DNA of 64,000 nt, taken from positions 85,492,721 through 85,556,720 of the forward strand of contig NC_064830.1 of assembly GCF_024166365.1 (NCBI RefSeq). Direction: 5' to 3'. A program made the position numbers and the translations under genes. The notes under the pieces were generated by a model. That model saw nothing but the letters and a program-made list of their open reading frames with translations, did no database searches and had not been told where the DNA came from. This document shows positions 1 through 11,529 of the stretch, in pieces (the stretch's first letter is position 1; the number at the start of each line of letters is the position of its first letter). The stretch is from Elephas maximus indicus (Eukaryota; Chordata; Mammalia; Proboscidea; Elephantidae).

Positions 1-729
1 CTATCAGGAAATGGGTCTCGGACTTTATAAAATGCCTTTTCTGCATCAATTGAGATGATCATGTGATTATTTTATTTATGTGGTAGATTACGTTGATGGA
101 TTTTCTAATGTTCAACCATTCTTGCATTAAAAAAAAAAAATCATACCTGGTATCAATCCCACTTGGTCATGGCATATTTTTTTTTTTTGGTGCTGAATTC
201 TATTGGCTAGAATTTTGTTGCGAAGTTTTGCATCTATATTCATGAGAGATATTGGTCTGTAATTTTCTTTTTTTGTGGTGTCTGCCTGGTTTTGGTATCA
301 GGGTTATGCTGGCTTCATAGAATGAATTCAGAAGTATCCCTTCCTTTTCTATGTTCTGAAATAGTTTGAATAGTACTGGTGCAAGCTCTTCTCTGAATGT
401 TTGGTAGAATTCTCCAGTGAATCCGTCTGGGCCAGGGCTTTCTTTTTGTTAGGAGTTTTTTAAAATTACCTTTTCGATTTCTTCTCTTGTGATGGGTCTA
501 TTCAGATTTTTGACCTCAGCATGTGTTAGTTTAGGTAGGTAGTGTATTTCTAGAAATTTGTCCATTTCCTATAGGTTTTCAAATTTGTTGAAATATAGTT
601 TTTCCTAGTACTCTGTTATGATCATCTTTATTTCAGTTGGGTCTATTGTAATGTCCCCCATTTCATTTCTTATTTAGGTTATTTGCGTCCTCTCCTGTTT
701 TTCTTTTGTCAATTTGGCCAATGTTTTGT

Positions 730-1116
730 TTATTTTGTTGATCCTTTCAAGGAACCAACTTTTGGTTTTGTTGATTCTATTGTCTTTCTATTCTCTATTT
801 CATTGATTTCTGCTCTGATTTTTACTATTTCCTTTCTTCTGGTGGCTGTGGGCTTCTTTTGCTGTTCTCTTTCTATTTGTTTGAGTCGTACAGCAAGTGT
901 TTTGATTTTGTTCCTTTCTTCTTTTTTGATGTGTGCATCTACTGCTATCAGTTGACCTCTGAGGCCTGCCTTTGCTGTGTCCCAAAGGTTTTGGTATGAT
1001 GTGTTTGTGTTCTTGTTTGATTCTAGGAATTTTTTTATTCCATCTTTGATTTCTTCTATTACCCAGTGGTTTTTTGTTTGTTGCTGTTGTACTTTAGATG
1101 AAGGGTTACAGAACAA
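730..1116 (-). pseudogene. L1 ORF2 fragment between endonuclease and RT
   Basis: Open segment reading NHWVIEEIKDGIKKFLESN then TSYQNLWDTAKAGLRG and KKEERNKIKTLAVRLKQIERE, typical of L1 ORF2 upstream of the reverse transcriptase. Its N-terminal edge is cut by the retroposon inserted at about 1076. Confidence 0.75.
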
Positions 1117-1470
1117 ACTAGCTTCTCGTTAAACAGTTAGTACACATATCATTTTATGACATTGGTTAACAACCCCACAACATGTCAACACTCTCCCTTC
1201 TCAACCTTGGGTTCCCTGTTACCAGCTTCTCTGTCCCCTCCTGCCTTCTCATCCTTGCCCCTGGGCTGGTGCACCCCTTTAGTCTCATTTTGTTTTATGG
1301 CCCTGTGTAATCTTTGGTTGAAGGGTGAATCTCAGGAGTGACTTTATTCCTGAGCTAAAAAGGTGTCCAGGGGCTGTACTCTTGGGGTTTCTTCAGTCTC
1401 TGTCAGAGCAGTCAGTGGTGATAGCTGGGCACCATCTAGTTGTACTGGACTCTGTGGTAGTTGTGGTCCA
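1076..1470 (-). mobile_element. Retroposon (L1 3'-UTR type) inserted in L1 ORF2
   Basis: Non-L1-coding sequence flanked by copies of ACCCAGTGGTTTTT at 1061-1074 and 1475-1488. Its sense strand is -, ending in an A-rich CAACAGCAACAAACAAAAAA tract. Related sequence is at 62993-63120 and 63745-64000. Confidence 0.75.
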
Positions 1471-1712
1471 TTATACCCAGTGGTTTTTAAACAAGGTATT
1501 ATTCAGCTTCCATGTATTTGATTTTTTTTCTTGCTCTTCCTGTTATTAATGTCTACTTTTATGTCATTGTGATCAGAGAAGATGCTTTGTATTATCTCAA
1601 TGTTTTGGATTTTGTTGAGGCCTGCTTTGTTACCTAAATATGGTCTATTATGACGAACATTCCATGTGCACTGGAAAAGAACGTGTAGTTTGCTGCTGTT
1701 GGGTGGAGTGTT

Positions 1713-2087
1713 CTATACATGTCTATGAGGTGAAGTGGGTTGATTGTGGCCTTTTGATCTTCTGTATTTTTGTTGAATTTTTTTCTTGATTGTTCTGTCC
1801 TTTACTGAGAGTGGTGTGTTGAAGTTTCCTATTTTTGTGGAACTGTCAATTCCTCTTTTCAGTGCTGTTAGAGTTAGTTTTATGTATTTTGGAGCTCTGT
1901 CATTGGGTGTGCAGATATTTATTATGGATATGTCCTCACGCTGGGTCATCTCGTTAATCATTATATAATGTCTTTCCTTATCTTTTATGGTGGATTTCAT
2001 TTTACAATCTATTTTATCTGAGATTAGTATTGCCACTCCTTCTGTTTTTTGGTTGCTGTTTGCTTGATATGTTTTCCATCCTTTCAT
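1713..2087 (-). pseudogene. L1 ORF2 endonuclease fragment
   Basis: Open segment with the apurinic-endonuclease-like reading GVAILISDKIDCKM, then DKERHYIMI and DISIINICTPNDRAPKYIK. Further stops and frame changes on both sides make it nonfunctional. Confidence 0.75.
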
Positions 2088-2824
2088 TTTTAATATATTT
2101 ATGCCTTTGTTTCTAAGGTGTGTCTCTTGTAGACAGTATATTGATGGGTCCTGTTTTTTAATCCATTCTGTTACTCCGTCTCTTTATTAGTGCATTAAAA
2201 CCATTTACTTTCAGTGTGATTATTGATAGGTGTAAGTTTATTGCTGTCATTTTGTAGTGCTTTTTTGTGGTGCTGACGTTTTCTTAGTTCCTCTTTCTCT
2301 TCTGTGCTGAATACTTTTGTTTGTACATCTTTTTTTTCATTTCTTTCATTTTTGTAGATTTTGTGTTTAGTGAGACTTTATGTTTTTCTTTTTTAATTTG
2401 ATGAGTAGGTTTATAACTTCCTTCGTGGGTATTTTGAAATTTACTTCTATCTTCCTAAGTTTAAACCAGCTTTTTATTACTTGATATTGCCTTTATTTCC
2501 TCTCCATTTGAAAGTGCTATACTTACACCGTTTTATTGTTCTGACGTTGTTGTCATTTATAGATTGTCCTCTCTTGTTCCCTGGTGTAAATATTTCAGTT
2601 TTGTTTTATCCTTGAGAGTTCATTACCTAGGTTGGTATGTGGCTGATGCTGACTTGTGTCATAGATTCAGGTTGTTGTCTGATGTTGTTGGTTCTCTAAA
2701 TAAAGGACTCTCTTTAGTAATTCTTGTAAGTTCGGTTTGGTTTTTACATATTCCCTTAACTTCTGTTTATCTGGAAATGTCCTTGTTTCACTATCATATT
2801 TGACCAAGAGTTTTGAAGGATATG

Positions 2825-3268
2825 TTATTCTTGGTTGGCAGCTTTTTTCTTTCGAGGTTTTATATATATGTCACCCCATTGTCTTCTTGCTTGTACGGTT
2901 TCTGCTGAGTAATCACAGCTAATTCTTATTGGTTCCCCTTTATATGTGACTTTTTGTTTTGTTTTTTGAGCTGCTCTCAGGATTCTTTTCTTTGGTGTTA
3001 GTGAGTGTGATTGTGATATGTCTTGGTGATTTTCTTCTGGGGTCTGTCCTACATGTGGTTTGTTCAGCTTCTTGGATGGTTGACTTTTCATGATATTCGG
3101 GAAGTTTTCTGTCAGCAAATCTTCAATGATCCTCTCTGTGTTTTCCACTTTCTCTCCCTGTTCTGGAACTCCAATCACATGCAAATTTTTGCTCTTGATT
3201 GTATCCCACATTGTTCTCAAGGTTTCTTCATTTTTCTTCATTCTTTTCTCTGATTTTTCCTCAGTCAA
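2825..3268 (-). pseudogene. L1 ORF1 C-terminal part (RRM and CTD), broken
   Basis: 147 residues with the ORF1p signature NLHVIGVPE-like stretch, then TERIIEDLLTENFPN and PKKRILRAAQKTKQKVTYKG, and a final SAETVQARRQW. It is separated from the N-terminal piece by a disruption at about 3270-3338, so ORF1 is dead. Confidence 0.8.
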
Positions 3269-3338
3269 AATGGATTCAAGGATTTGTCTTCAATTTCACT
3301 GATCCTGTCTTCCTTTGTTTCAAATTTACTCCTAAAAC

Positions 3339-3713
3339 TTATTGCACTGTCCATTTCTGAAATCTTGTTATCTTTTGAATTTCTAATTGCTGTTTTTGTA
3401 TAATTTCTAGTTGTTTATTTATTTTGACATTTTGTTCCTGTATTACTTTCCCGAATTCTTTCTTCCATTGTTTTGTCTGTGTTTTCCCTGTATTTTCCAT
3501 GATTTTGCCTATTTTTTCCTTATTTTTTTCTGTGTTTTCCTTCATCTCTTGGAGGTCCCTGAATATTAGAGTTTTGCATTCCCTATCAGGTAGTGCCAGT
3601 GCCTTTTCTCCTACCAGATGTTCATCTGGTGTTTTATTTTGGTCGCTTTCTGGAGTAACCCAGTTTTGTTTTGTTTTTCTAGGTTTTGGTATTGTCTGCT
3701 GTCTCCAGCACAT
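3339..3713 (-). pseudogene. L1 ORF1 N-terminal part (coiled-coil region), broken
   Basis: 124 residues, Lys/Glu/Gln-rich (MKENTEKNKEKIGK, then KQLEIIQKQQLEIQK), as expected of the L1 ORF1p coiled coil. Ends at a stop before the RNA-binding part, which continues in a different open segment at 3268-2825. Confidence 0.7.
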
Positions 3714-4079
3714 TCAGGAATTATTTTCTTCATTTATTGATTGTAGATTTGTTTGTCTCATCCTGCTTTTTTGTTGTATTTGGTTATGTCTGGACAAGTA
3801 GGCTGGGCATATTTTGTTGCTTGCTTGCCTGTTGCACAATACTTCTCACCACCTTGTCCACATGGGTAGGGCTGGTCACTCAGCTGTGCTGCAGCAGGGT
3901 GAGTCCAGTGGGTGTGGAGGAGTGGGGTTGAGTAGTTTGCAGTACCAACTGGGGCTGATGGGGTGGGGCCATGCGGCAGTGCAGGACTGGGTCCAGGGAA
4001 CCACATCAGTGCTACTCAGGGGGCATGGCACTCAGGGTACACAGCAGATAGGCAGGAGGGAAGCAAGAGAATGTGAAGT

Positions 4080-5640
4080 GTGGAGCTGAGTGGGTGAGCA
4101 AAAGAAAAGAAAAAAAGCAAAAATAAAAAGGTAAAGAAAATTTTAAAAAGAAGGAAAAAGAAAAAAAAAGAAATAAAATGGCGGCACGATAGGATTCAGC
4201 AGGTATGGGTGGGGGCATACCCAGTAAAGCCCTGTGCTAGTGGCTCCCTAGCTAAGTGGTGCAGCTTATTCTGTCTAGAAGGGCCGTGGCTGGCCCACAA
4301 GGCTAAGTAGCAGGAGAAAGGAAAGGAAAGAGACAAAAGAAACCAGCCAACCAATAAAAGAATATATGGTGGTGGGGAAGCCAGCTGTTGGTTGCAGGGT
4401 GGAACTGGGGTGGCAGTCAACTGATGTCTTTTTTGCCAGGTGGCATGGCCTTTCAGGAAGGGGCGGAAGCAGCACAGGGCCTAGGGAGAAGGAAAGGGAG
4501 GAGAAGATAAAGAAAAATAAATATGGTGCTGAGGGACCTGGCTTGTGGGGATGGTGCAGACCCAGGGACACCATGTGCTAGAGGCTCTCCAGCTAAGCAG
4601 TGAAGCACAGTCTGCCAAGAAAGGGGGGATGGTGCATGGGGCTAGATGTGTGGGAGAAAGGAAAGGAAGGAAGGAAGGCAGAGAGAAAGAGAGAGAAGAA
4701 ACAACAACAAAGAAAAAATAAATAAGTAAATAAATAAAATGGCTGTGAGGGAGCCAGTCTGTAAGAGCAGCACAGACTCTGGGAGGCTGAACTTAGTGAC
4801 TCTCTAGTGGAGTTGTGTAGCACGGCCCCTCCAGAAGAGGGGGGCAGTGCATATGGCTGGGTGGGTGGGAGAAAGGAAAGGGAGAGAGAGAGAAGAAACA
4901 GAAAAAAAAAAAGAGAGAGAGAGAGAATACAGCAAACAAACGAAGAAATCACAGCCTGTCAAGAAGGGGAGAGGACAGCACATGGGGCTAGCTGGGTGGG
5001 AGAAAGGAAAGGAAGGAAGTGAAAGAGAGAGAAGCAACAACAACAACAAAAAAGCCAAAAACAAAAACAAACAAAAATGACACTGAAGTGGCTGGCTGGC
5101 AGGGGAGGGTGGAGCTGGGTGGCAGTGAACTGGTATCTTTCTGGCTGAGCAACAGTGGCCTGCTGAAAACCAGCAGAGGCCATACACCGGGAAGAAGGGG
5201 GGTGGGAAGGAAAGCATGTATCCCTGTTACCAGATGCTCTGTCTCCTGTTGGGAGCTCCATGAAATTGCCTTCCCGTACTCCCTGTCCACAGTCCTTGGT
5301 GGCTGAGGTCGAAGATGATGAATCCAGGCAGCAGTGAGCTGGTGTCTCTCCAGCCAAGCAACCATGGCCGATTGTCTGTGTTCCTTGGTGGCTATAGTCC
5401 AAGATGGTGAATCCGTGCTGTGTTTGCTGGTAGGGGACCTCCACTCCATAGCTCTCTTCATTCTCTGTTCTCTGTCAGTTTCTTATTCCATTCGGTGCTT
5501 GACTGAGTTCTTTATTCCTTCATCTGATGCTTAGGGTTCCAGGATTGATGTTTGTATGTTTTACTTAGTTTTTTGGGTCTTTGCTGCAGAGGGACAGCAT
5601 GGTGCTTCTGTCTATAGCACCATGTTGGCTTTGCCTCTGT
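4080..5640 (-). repeat. L1 5' UTR with repeated purine-rich units
   Basis: GAGAAAGGAAAGG-like cores recur at about 4315, 4484, 4652, 4870 and 5000, each followed by an A-rich run and then a GTGCTAG/CTCCAGCTAAG-like segment. This is a degenerate tandem array of roughly 130-220 base units. Open frames across it are low-complexity artefacts. Confidence 0.6.
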
Positions 5641-6500
5641 CATAATTTTTTATCCAACTTTTTCTGTGTATTTTATGTGTTTTCTGTCCTTTCCCATTCC
5701 TAGAGTAAAAATTAATTAACCCATGTGTTTTACATTTAAATTGTTGGTCCATCTGAAAATATTTTGTTATAAGAAGAGAGCTAAAGCTCTAGCTTTCCTT
5801 TCTTTCCCAAAAGTCTAGCCCACTGTCCCTACTATACCACTCATTTGAAATGTGATCTTCATTGTAAACTAAATTTCAAAAAATATTTAAGGATATTCCT
5901 AGGCTCTTTAGTCAATTCCGACGGATTATTTCTTCTCCAGTTCTAAACTATTTCATCTATTTTAGTCATTGTTATTTGGTATCTAGTAGAAAAAAAAAGA
6001 GCTAGTTCTAAATCTTTTCTTTCTTTGACAACCCCTGGATATGCTCACATGTTTATATTTCCTTAGGGAATTCAGTATAATGATTAGTTAGTTAGCCCCC
6101 AAAGATTCATGCTGCCCTTCCTCATTGTTGGGGAGGAAGCTGCTACCCAGTATGAGACTACATTTCTCAGCCCCCCTTGCATCTAAGATGTGGTCATGTG
6201 ACTACTTCTCACCAATGAGTCACTTTTGGCCTGATGTGGCTTAGAAGTAGGTCTGTTTCTCTACATTTTCTGTTCTCTTTCTCTGGCCAGCCAAGGTATT
6301 AAAAATGGTGAGGACACAAGGTGATAGGAACCTGGTCTCTGGATCATGGTGTGAATGATTACCTGTTGAATAAACACTTGAACCTTCTTTTACAGCCATC
6401 GACAGAACTTAAAATGTATATTTTGGACCATTCAAAGACAGTGATAACTAATACATTCGTGACTCTATTTCAGACATCTCTCTGTGAAGAACATCACATA
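5641..6500. other. Intergenic, probable old LTR/MER-type repeat
   Basis: 5641-6090 shows nothing recognisable. 6090-6480 has the look of an old mammalian LTR or MER repeat (CAGCCCCCCTTGCATCTAAG, then CATGTGACTACTTCTC, ending TTGAATAAACACTTG), but I cannot name it. Confidence 0.35.
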
Positions 6501-6509
6501 TTGTATATG

Positions 6510-7265
6510 TATTCAATTTTACATAGATGAAGTCATAAATACATGCTGTTTCATAAATTGCCTTTTCATGCCAAATTTTTTTCTCCAATAATGCATATAT
6601 ATCACACATATCAGGTGGTGGCAATTTTTTCTTAAAGTACCAGATAGTAAATATTTTAATCTTTGTGGGCCAAGAGGCAAAATTGAGGATATCGTGTATG
6701 TATTTAATAACCATTGAAAAATGTAAAAACCGTTCTTAGCTTACAACCCATAAAAAAAAAAAAACAGGCAACTAGCCAGATTCAGCCCATGGGCCATAGT
6801 TTGTCAATTCCTAATCCACATCATCATTTTAAAAACTACTTGCTTATGTGGTCCTCTATTAATGCACATTTATGTTGCTTCCATATTAATTTGCTATTAT
6901 AAACAATATGGCAACAAACATTCTTGTATGTAAATCTTTTCATGCTTATCCTCTACTCCTCCAGGGTAAACCTACAAATAAAATTGTTACATATTGACAA
7001 AGTATGTATTTAGATTCTCATCAAGTATGCACAAGACAGCCTGTTTCACTACATCCTTATTGACTGACACTCACTGTTACCAATCTCTTTAAGTTGCCAG
7101 TCTAATAAGTGAGAAATGACACCTCACTGATGTTCTTACACTCATTTCTTTTAGTTAGTAAGAATACCTTTTCACATATTTATTGTACTTAAATGAATTC
7201 CGTTTGTGTCTTTTGTCCATTTTTCTCTGTGATTTTTTCACATTGATTTTTAAGTGCTCTTTACA
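6510..7265 (-). repeat. Old L1 3'-part fragments with hAT-like insert
   Basis: Antisense L1-like text (TTGCTATTATAAACAATATG, CTTGTATGTAAATCTTTTC, CTTTTCACATATTTATTG). 6640-6830 resembles a hAT element (TAAATATTTTAATCTTTGTG then GGCAACTAGCCAGATTCAGC, GGGCCATAGTTTGTCAATTC). Confidence 0.5.
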
Positions 7266-7279
7266 TATATATATATTTT

Positions 7280-7446
7280 AAAAACAAAACAAGTTGCCTC
7301 GACACTCTATAGGGTTTTCAGGGGCTGAGACCTTTCAGATGTAGATTGCCTGGCCTTTCTTCTAAGGCATCTCTGAATGGACTTGAACTGTCAACCTTTC
7401 AGTTAGCAGCCAACCTCTTAACCATTTGCACCACCCAGGTGGCCTC
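7280..7446 (-). mobile_element. AfroSINE
   Basis: Ends with TTAACCATTTGCACCACCCA, the complement of the tRNA-like head; the tail is poor. Old copy. Confidence 0.75.
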
Positions 7447-7467
7447 TTTGCATAATAAGGATAAAAA

Positions 7468-7672
7468 AGCAGTTGCTCTAGAGTTGACCCCGACTCGTGG
7501 TGACCCCGCGCGTGTCAGAGTAGAACTGTGCCCCACGGAGGTTTCAGTGGCTGATTTTTTCCGGAAGTAGATGGCTAGGCCTTTCTTCGGAGGCATCTCT
7601 GAATGGACTTGAACCTCCAGCCTTTCGGTTAGTAGCTGAGCAGGTTAACTGTTTGCACTACCCAGGGACTCC
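7468..7672 (-). mobile_element. AfroSINE
   Basis: Near full-length: GTTGACCCCGACTCGTGGTG tail segment through to the complement of the head, TTTGCACTACCCAGGGACTC. Confidence 0.85.
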
Positions 7673-7689
7673 ATAATAGGGATAGTAAC

Positions 7690-8100
7690 ACTTATTATTT
7701 ATGAGCAACTTTTCCCCCCCAGTTTTTCATTTGTCTTTTAACCTTATTTCTGGTGATCATTTTTCTTTTCTGGTTAGAAGTTGTGTATTTTTACCTAGTT
7801 CTGACTGATAAATTTTCTTCCTCTGTGTTGGTTTTCCTGTATGGGGGAAGGCCTCTCCCCTCTTGAGATTACAAAAATATTCACCTATGTTTTATTTTAA
7901 TGCTCTATGGTCTCATTTTTGCATCTCAACCTTTGATCCATTTAGGATTTATTTTGAAGTAAAGAATGAGACAAAGATCCAACTTTATTTGCTTTTTGAA
8001 AGAGGCTAACCAGGTTTCCTAACACCATTTAGACGTCTTTAACCCGTGATTTTGAACCTCAATATCAATTTCTATGCATATATTTGGGTCTTACAAGACT
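7690..8100 (-). repeat. Old L1 3' fragment
   Basis: Antisense text typical of ancient L1 (TTTGATCCATTTAGGATTTA, then CTTTTTGAAAGAGGCTAACC and CCTAACACCATTTAG). Confidence 0.55.
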
Positions 8101-9571
8101 CAATTAAAAAAAAAAAAAATTACCAGCTATTAAGGGACTGAGTGTCTTGATTCTAGCACATTATTCACTCCCAGACTTAAGAATTCCTTGAAAAACAAGG
8201 TAGACCTTATCTTTCCCTGGAAGCTATTTCACCGGATAGCAATTTATATACCAAAGATAAATTTCCTCTTATTCAGGTTGATAGGATTGTTTGTATTCCC
8301 CTGAACAGAAAGATATAAACATGTAGAACTGAGAAATATAGCTATACTAACATGGTATATTTTTATTCTATTTGTATGTATGTACAACCATGATTATGGA
8401 AGTAAAGTAGTCTGTACAGTGAGTTGTCAAACCTAAAGAGTTAAAAAAAAAAAAAAGACTAAGATGACATTTCACCAAGTTTAAAGAAATAAGGCAGCAG
8501 CTTTGGATGTAGACTTGTGGTTAAATTCTAGTTTCACCATTTATAACTGCGCAGCCCTGGGCATGACCCTTTCCCTTATGGGGCCTCAGCGTCCCCATCC
8601 GTAAATTAGGGATAATAATTATGATACTACCTTACACTGTTGTTGGGAGGACTAAATGAAATAGCAGAGGCCGGACTTCATTGTACCTGGGGTTAGCCAT
8701 TGACTTCCAGGAGCCCTCAGACCTGTGGTCTTAATTTAAACCCCCTCCCCATCTCATACTGTCTCCTTCAACTAGGTTTCAGCTTCTGTTTCCTATTTAA
8801 CAAGCCAGCTCCTGACTACACAGCACACTCAGAGAAGCCCTTGACTGTCTGTTTTGTTCCTGTCCACCCCTTCCCCATTACTCCTAACCATTGCCTGAGT
8901 CCTGCTTCCATGACAGCCCAGTGGCACTTGACCACAAGCTGGGGAAGTCCTGGCTCACCCACATGTGAGACCTTGTGGCTCCAGCCAGACACGGCCATGC
9001 CCTTGAACCCCTCCATTGAGCTGTCGGCTGGGACCCCAGCTGGCCATGCCACATTTCGCCTCCCATTACCCTGTGGTGCTGAGCTCCCCGGGGGGCCTTG
9101 TGAATAAGTAAACACTTAATTCTTACCGGGGCATTTGCATTCCTAAAGAGTATGGTAAGTAATGCAAAGGACTCCTAATCCTGTTGGAATTCCTGGCATT
9201 GTGCCAAGGGGGCATAGCCTTCTGTTGGCCCAGGGCCAAGTCACCTATGCCAGCCATAAACTCCCCGGGAGTTTATCCCAACGTGGCTTTTGCCTTCGCA
9301 TTCTTCATCATGTTACAGTTATTTATGTGCCTGACACATCTCCCTGATTTGACTGTAAAGTTCACAAGAAATTACCCCTTACTCATCTCTCTGTTCATAA
9401 GATGATGAAAGTATTGCCCTGCCTCGCACCCATGAGCAATTGTCTGTGGTCCTGAAATGCCAAGGAAATGTTTGCTTACTCAAGTATGTCTTGTCCAATG
9501 TCTCCTAGGAATTCTCAATTCTGAAAAAACAAGTGGTAGCTCTGGAAGAAAAGAGAAAAAAAAAAAAAAAT
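8101..9571. other. Intergenic, mostly unique
   Basis: A MIR lies at 8515-8660 (CATGACCCTTT to GGAGGACTAAATGAAATAGC). 8690-9120 is GC-richer, with short open frames on both strands and no recognised protein or splice structure. Nothing else identified. Confidence 0.5.
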
Positions 9572-9685
9572 CAGCCATTGGAGACCCTGTGGAGCACAGT
9601 CCTACACCGATTCACAGTTCTACTCTGCTACACATGGGGTTGCCATGTATTGAAGTCGACTCAATGGCAAATGGTGGGGTTGTTT
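9572..9685 (+). mobile_element. AfroSINE, 3' part
   Basis: GAGACCCTGTGGAGCACAGT through ACACATGGGGTTGCCATGTA to GAAGTCGACTCAATGGCAAA; lacks the head. Confidence 0.7.
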
Positions 9686-9814
9686 TTTTGGGGGGAAGGG
9701 GTGGGATAAGGAAACAGGCTGTTCAAAGCCGTGTGATTGAGGGAAACTACGGAATGTTCAGGACACTGAAAAGTAGACATGCAACGTAGAATAGACACTC
9801 TCTATTTAGTTCAA

Positions 9815-10765
9815 CTGTTTTCATAATTATGACCATTCAAATGGTTCCCAGTTTTTTCTCCCGTTATAGACAATGATGAAATCAATAGCTCCATACATAT
9901 ACTTTTAACTATTGTAGCTTTTATTTCGATAGAATAAATTTACAAACATGAGGCTTGCTGGATCCAAGGGCATGTGTATTTAAATACTTAATAAATACTG
10001 CAAGATTTTCTTTTAAAATGTTGTAGCAATTCACACACTGGCAATGTATGAATTTCTTTTTCCTCATGTTTGTCAGTAAAGGATGCTAATCGCTTAAAAA
10101 AAATTCTGCCAATTTAATGGTGAAAATGGCACTTCTGTTGCTTTAATTTTCTGGCTTTTTGCAAGATTAAATGTCTTTTCACGTTTGTTGATCATTGAAT
10201 TTCCTCTTCTATAGTTATTTAATTAGTATGATAGAGAAAAGGGTGGTCCCTGAAGACATGGGAAAGTTCAGAGTATTCCTGTAAAATATGTTCATAGTGC
10301 CCAGCTTGCAGTAGATCCTCAGTGAACAGCAGCTATCGTTACCACCACGTTTTTAATTGTGGTGAAAATATACACACTAAAGCATTCTCCAGTTCGACAA
10401 TTTCTGTATGTAAAACTCAGTGACAGTGATTACATTCTTCATATTTTAAAATCATTATCACTATCCTTTTGTGAGTTATTCTACCGCCATTAACAGAAAC
10501 TCAATGCCCCCCCACCCCCCAAATAAAATCTCCCTTTCCCACCTCCATCCCACTCCTGGTAACCACTAATAACCTTTGGTCTCTGTACATTGGCCTGTTT
10601 CATGTAAGTGAGATCATGCAGTATAGGCAACTGACTTCTGTCACTCAATGTAATGTTTTCAAGGTTCATCCATGTTGTGGCAAGCATCAGGGCTTCATTT
10701 CTCTTTGTGGATGAGTAATATTCCATTGTGTGGATATACCACATTTGGTTAATCCATATCACCAC
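9815..10765 (-). repeat. Old L1 3' ends, antisense
   Basis: 9815-10210 is ancient L1-like text. 10340-10765 is a second L1 3' end: 3' UTR, then the ORF2 C terminus at 10765-10590, which reads WYIHTMEYYSSTKRNEAL, ATTWMNLENITLS on the - strand. Broken and without a tail. Confidence 0.65.
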
Positions 10766-11126
10766 TATTTTTATTGTTGTTCAAAATACGCAGACAGCAA
10801 GGAAATGAAACTTTATTGAACTGGCTTACTGGATTGTTTCCTAAGTTTAATGACTTTTTGGATGTAAAGAGTTCTGAAATGCCAACATATCTGGTTACTA
10901 GTGACTCAAAAGACTTTGAACGTGACACTGCAGGGGACAAAAGAACATGGTGGTGACTTCTATGAGAAAGGAAGATGCTCAGGTTCAAACTGAACCTACA
11001 ATTTTAACAAACAGAAGGTGAAATCTAGATTCATTCTAACTGCTTCGTTGCCCTGAGCTTCAAGTGATCATACATTGAAGAAAACTGCAGTTCTTTAGGT
11101 TGGAATAAAGCCACAGTTTCACAGGA

Positions 11127-11284
11127 GACATGGTGCCAAGGTGGTTAAAGAGCTTGGCTGCTCACCAAAAGGCTGGCAATTCAGATCCACCAGCTGCTCC
11201 TTGGAAACCCTATGGGGCAGTGCTACTCTGTCCTATAGGGTTGATCCACTTGATGAAAGTTTGTGGGTTTGGTTTTTTTGGTTT
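11127..11284 (+). mobile_element. AfroSINE
   Basis: GTGGTTAAAGAGCTTGGCTG head, CTTGGAAACCCTATGGGGCA, and CTACTCTGTCCTATAGGGTT; tail diverged. Confidence 0.85.
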
Positions 11285-11529
11285 CAGAAGAGAGGGGCAG
11301 TCCCACTTTAAGGTTCTGTGATTGCCCAAAGAGCATGCATCTCAGGATCAGCCTGAATTATCAGGCATCTGCATTAGAAATGGTGGCCACTTTCAAGAAG
11401 AAATTATTAAACTAAAAGCCTAGTGTCTCGGGAATACTAGGGATGAGTGTGTCAGCTAGAAATGTTCTCTGCAGCAAGTGATACAAAACTCAGCCACCAG
11501 TGCCTGAAACAGAAGGGCATATGTTGTTT

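Larger units (their letters stand above)
1..5640 (-). mobile_element. L1 LINE, antisense, 5' UTR to mid ORF2, degenerate
   Basis: The window opens inside an L1 read on the - strand. From the right: 5' UTR about 5640-3720, ORF1 remnants 3713-2825, inter-ORF region, then ORF2 from about 2560 down past base 1 (endonuclease about 2090-1713; next part about 1116-730). ORF2 is split by stops and by a retroposon at about 1076-1470. The 5' edge is set by the change from L1-like sequence to unique sequence near 5640. The 3' end lies outside the window. Confidence 0.85.

Noticed and set aside
4012-5461. Phe/Leu/Ser-rich open frames
   Set aside because: Products of purine/pyrimidine-biased repeats in the L1 5' UTR; low complexity.
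8700-9107. 135-residue + strand frame
   Set aside because: No domain, no splice partners, overlapping - strand frames of equal quality; likely chance in GC-richer DNA.
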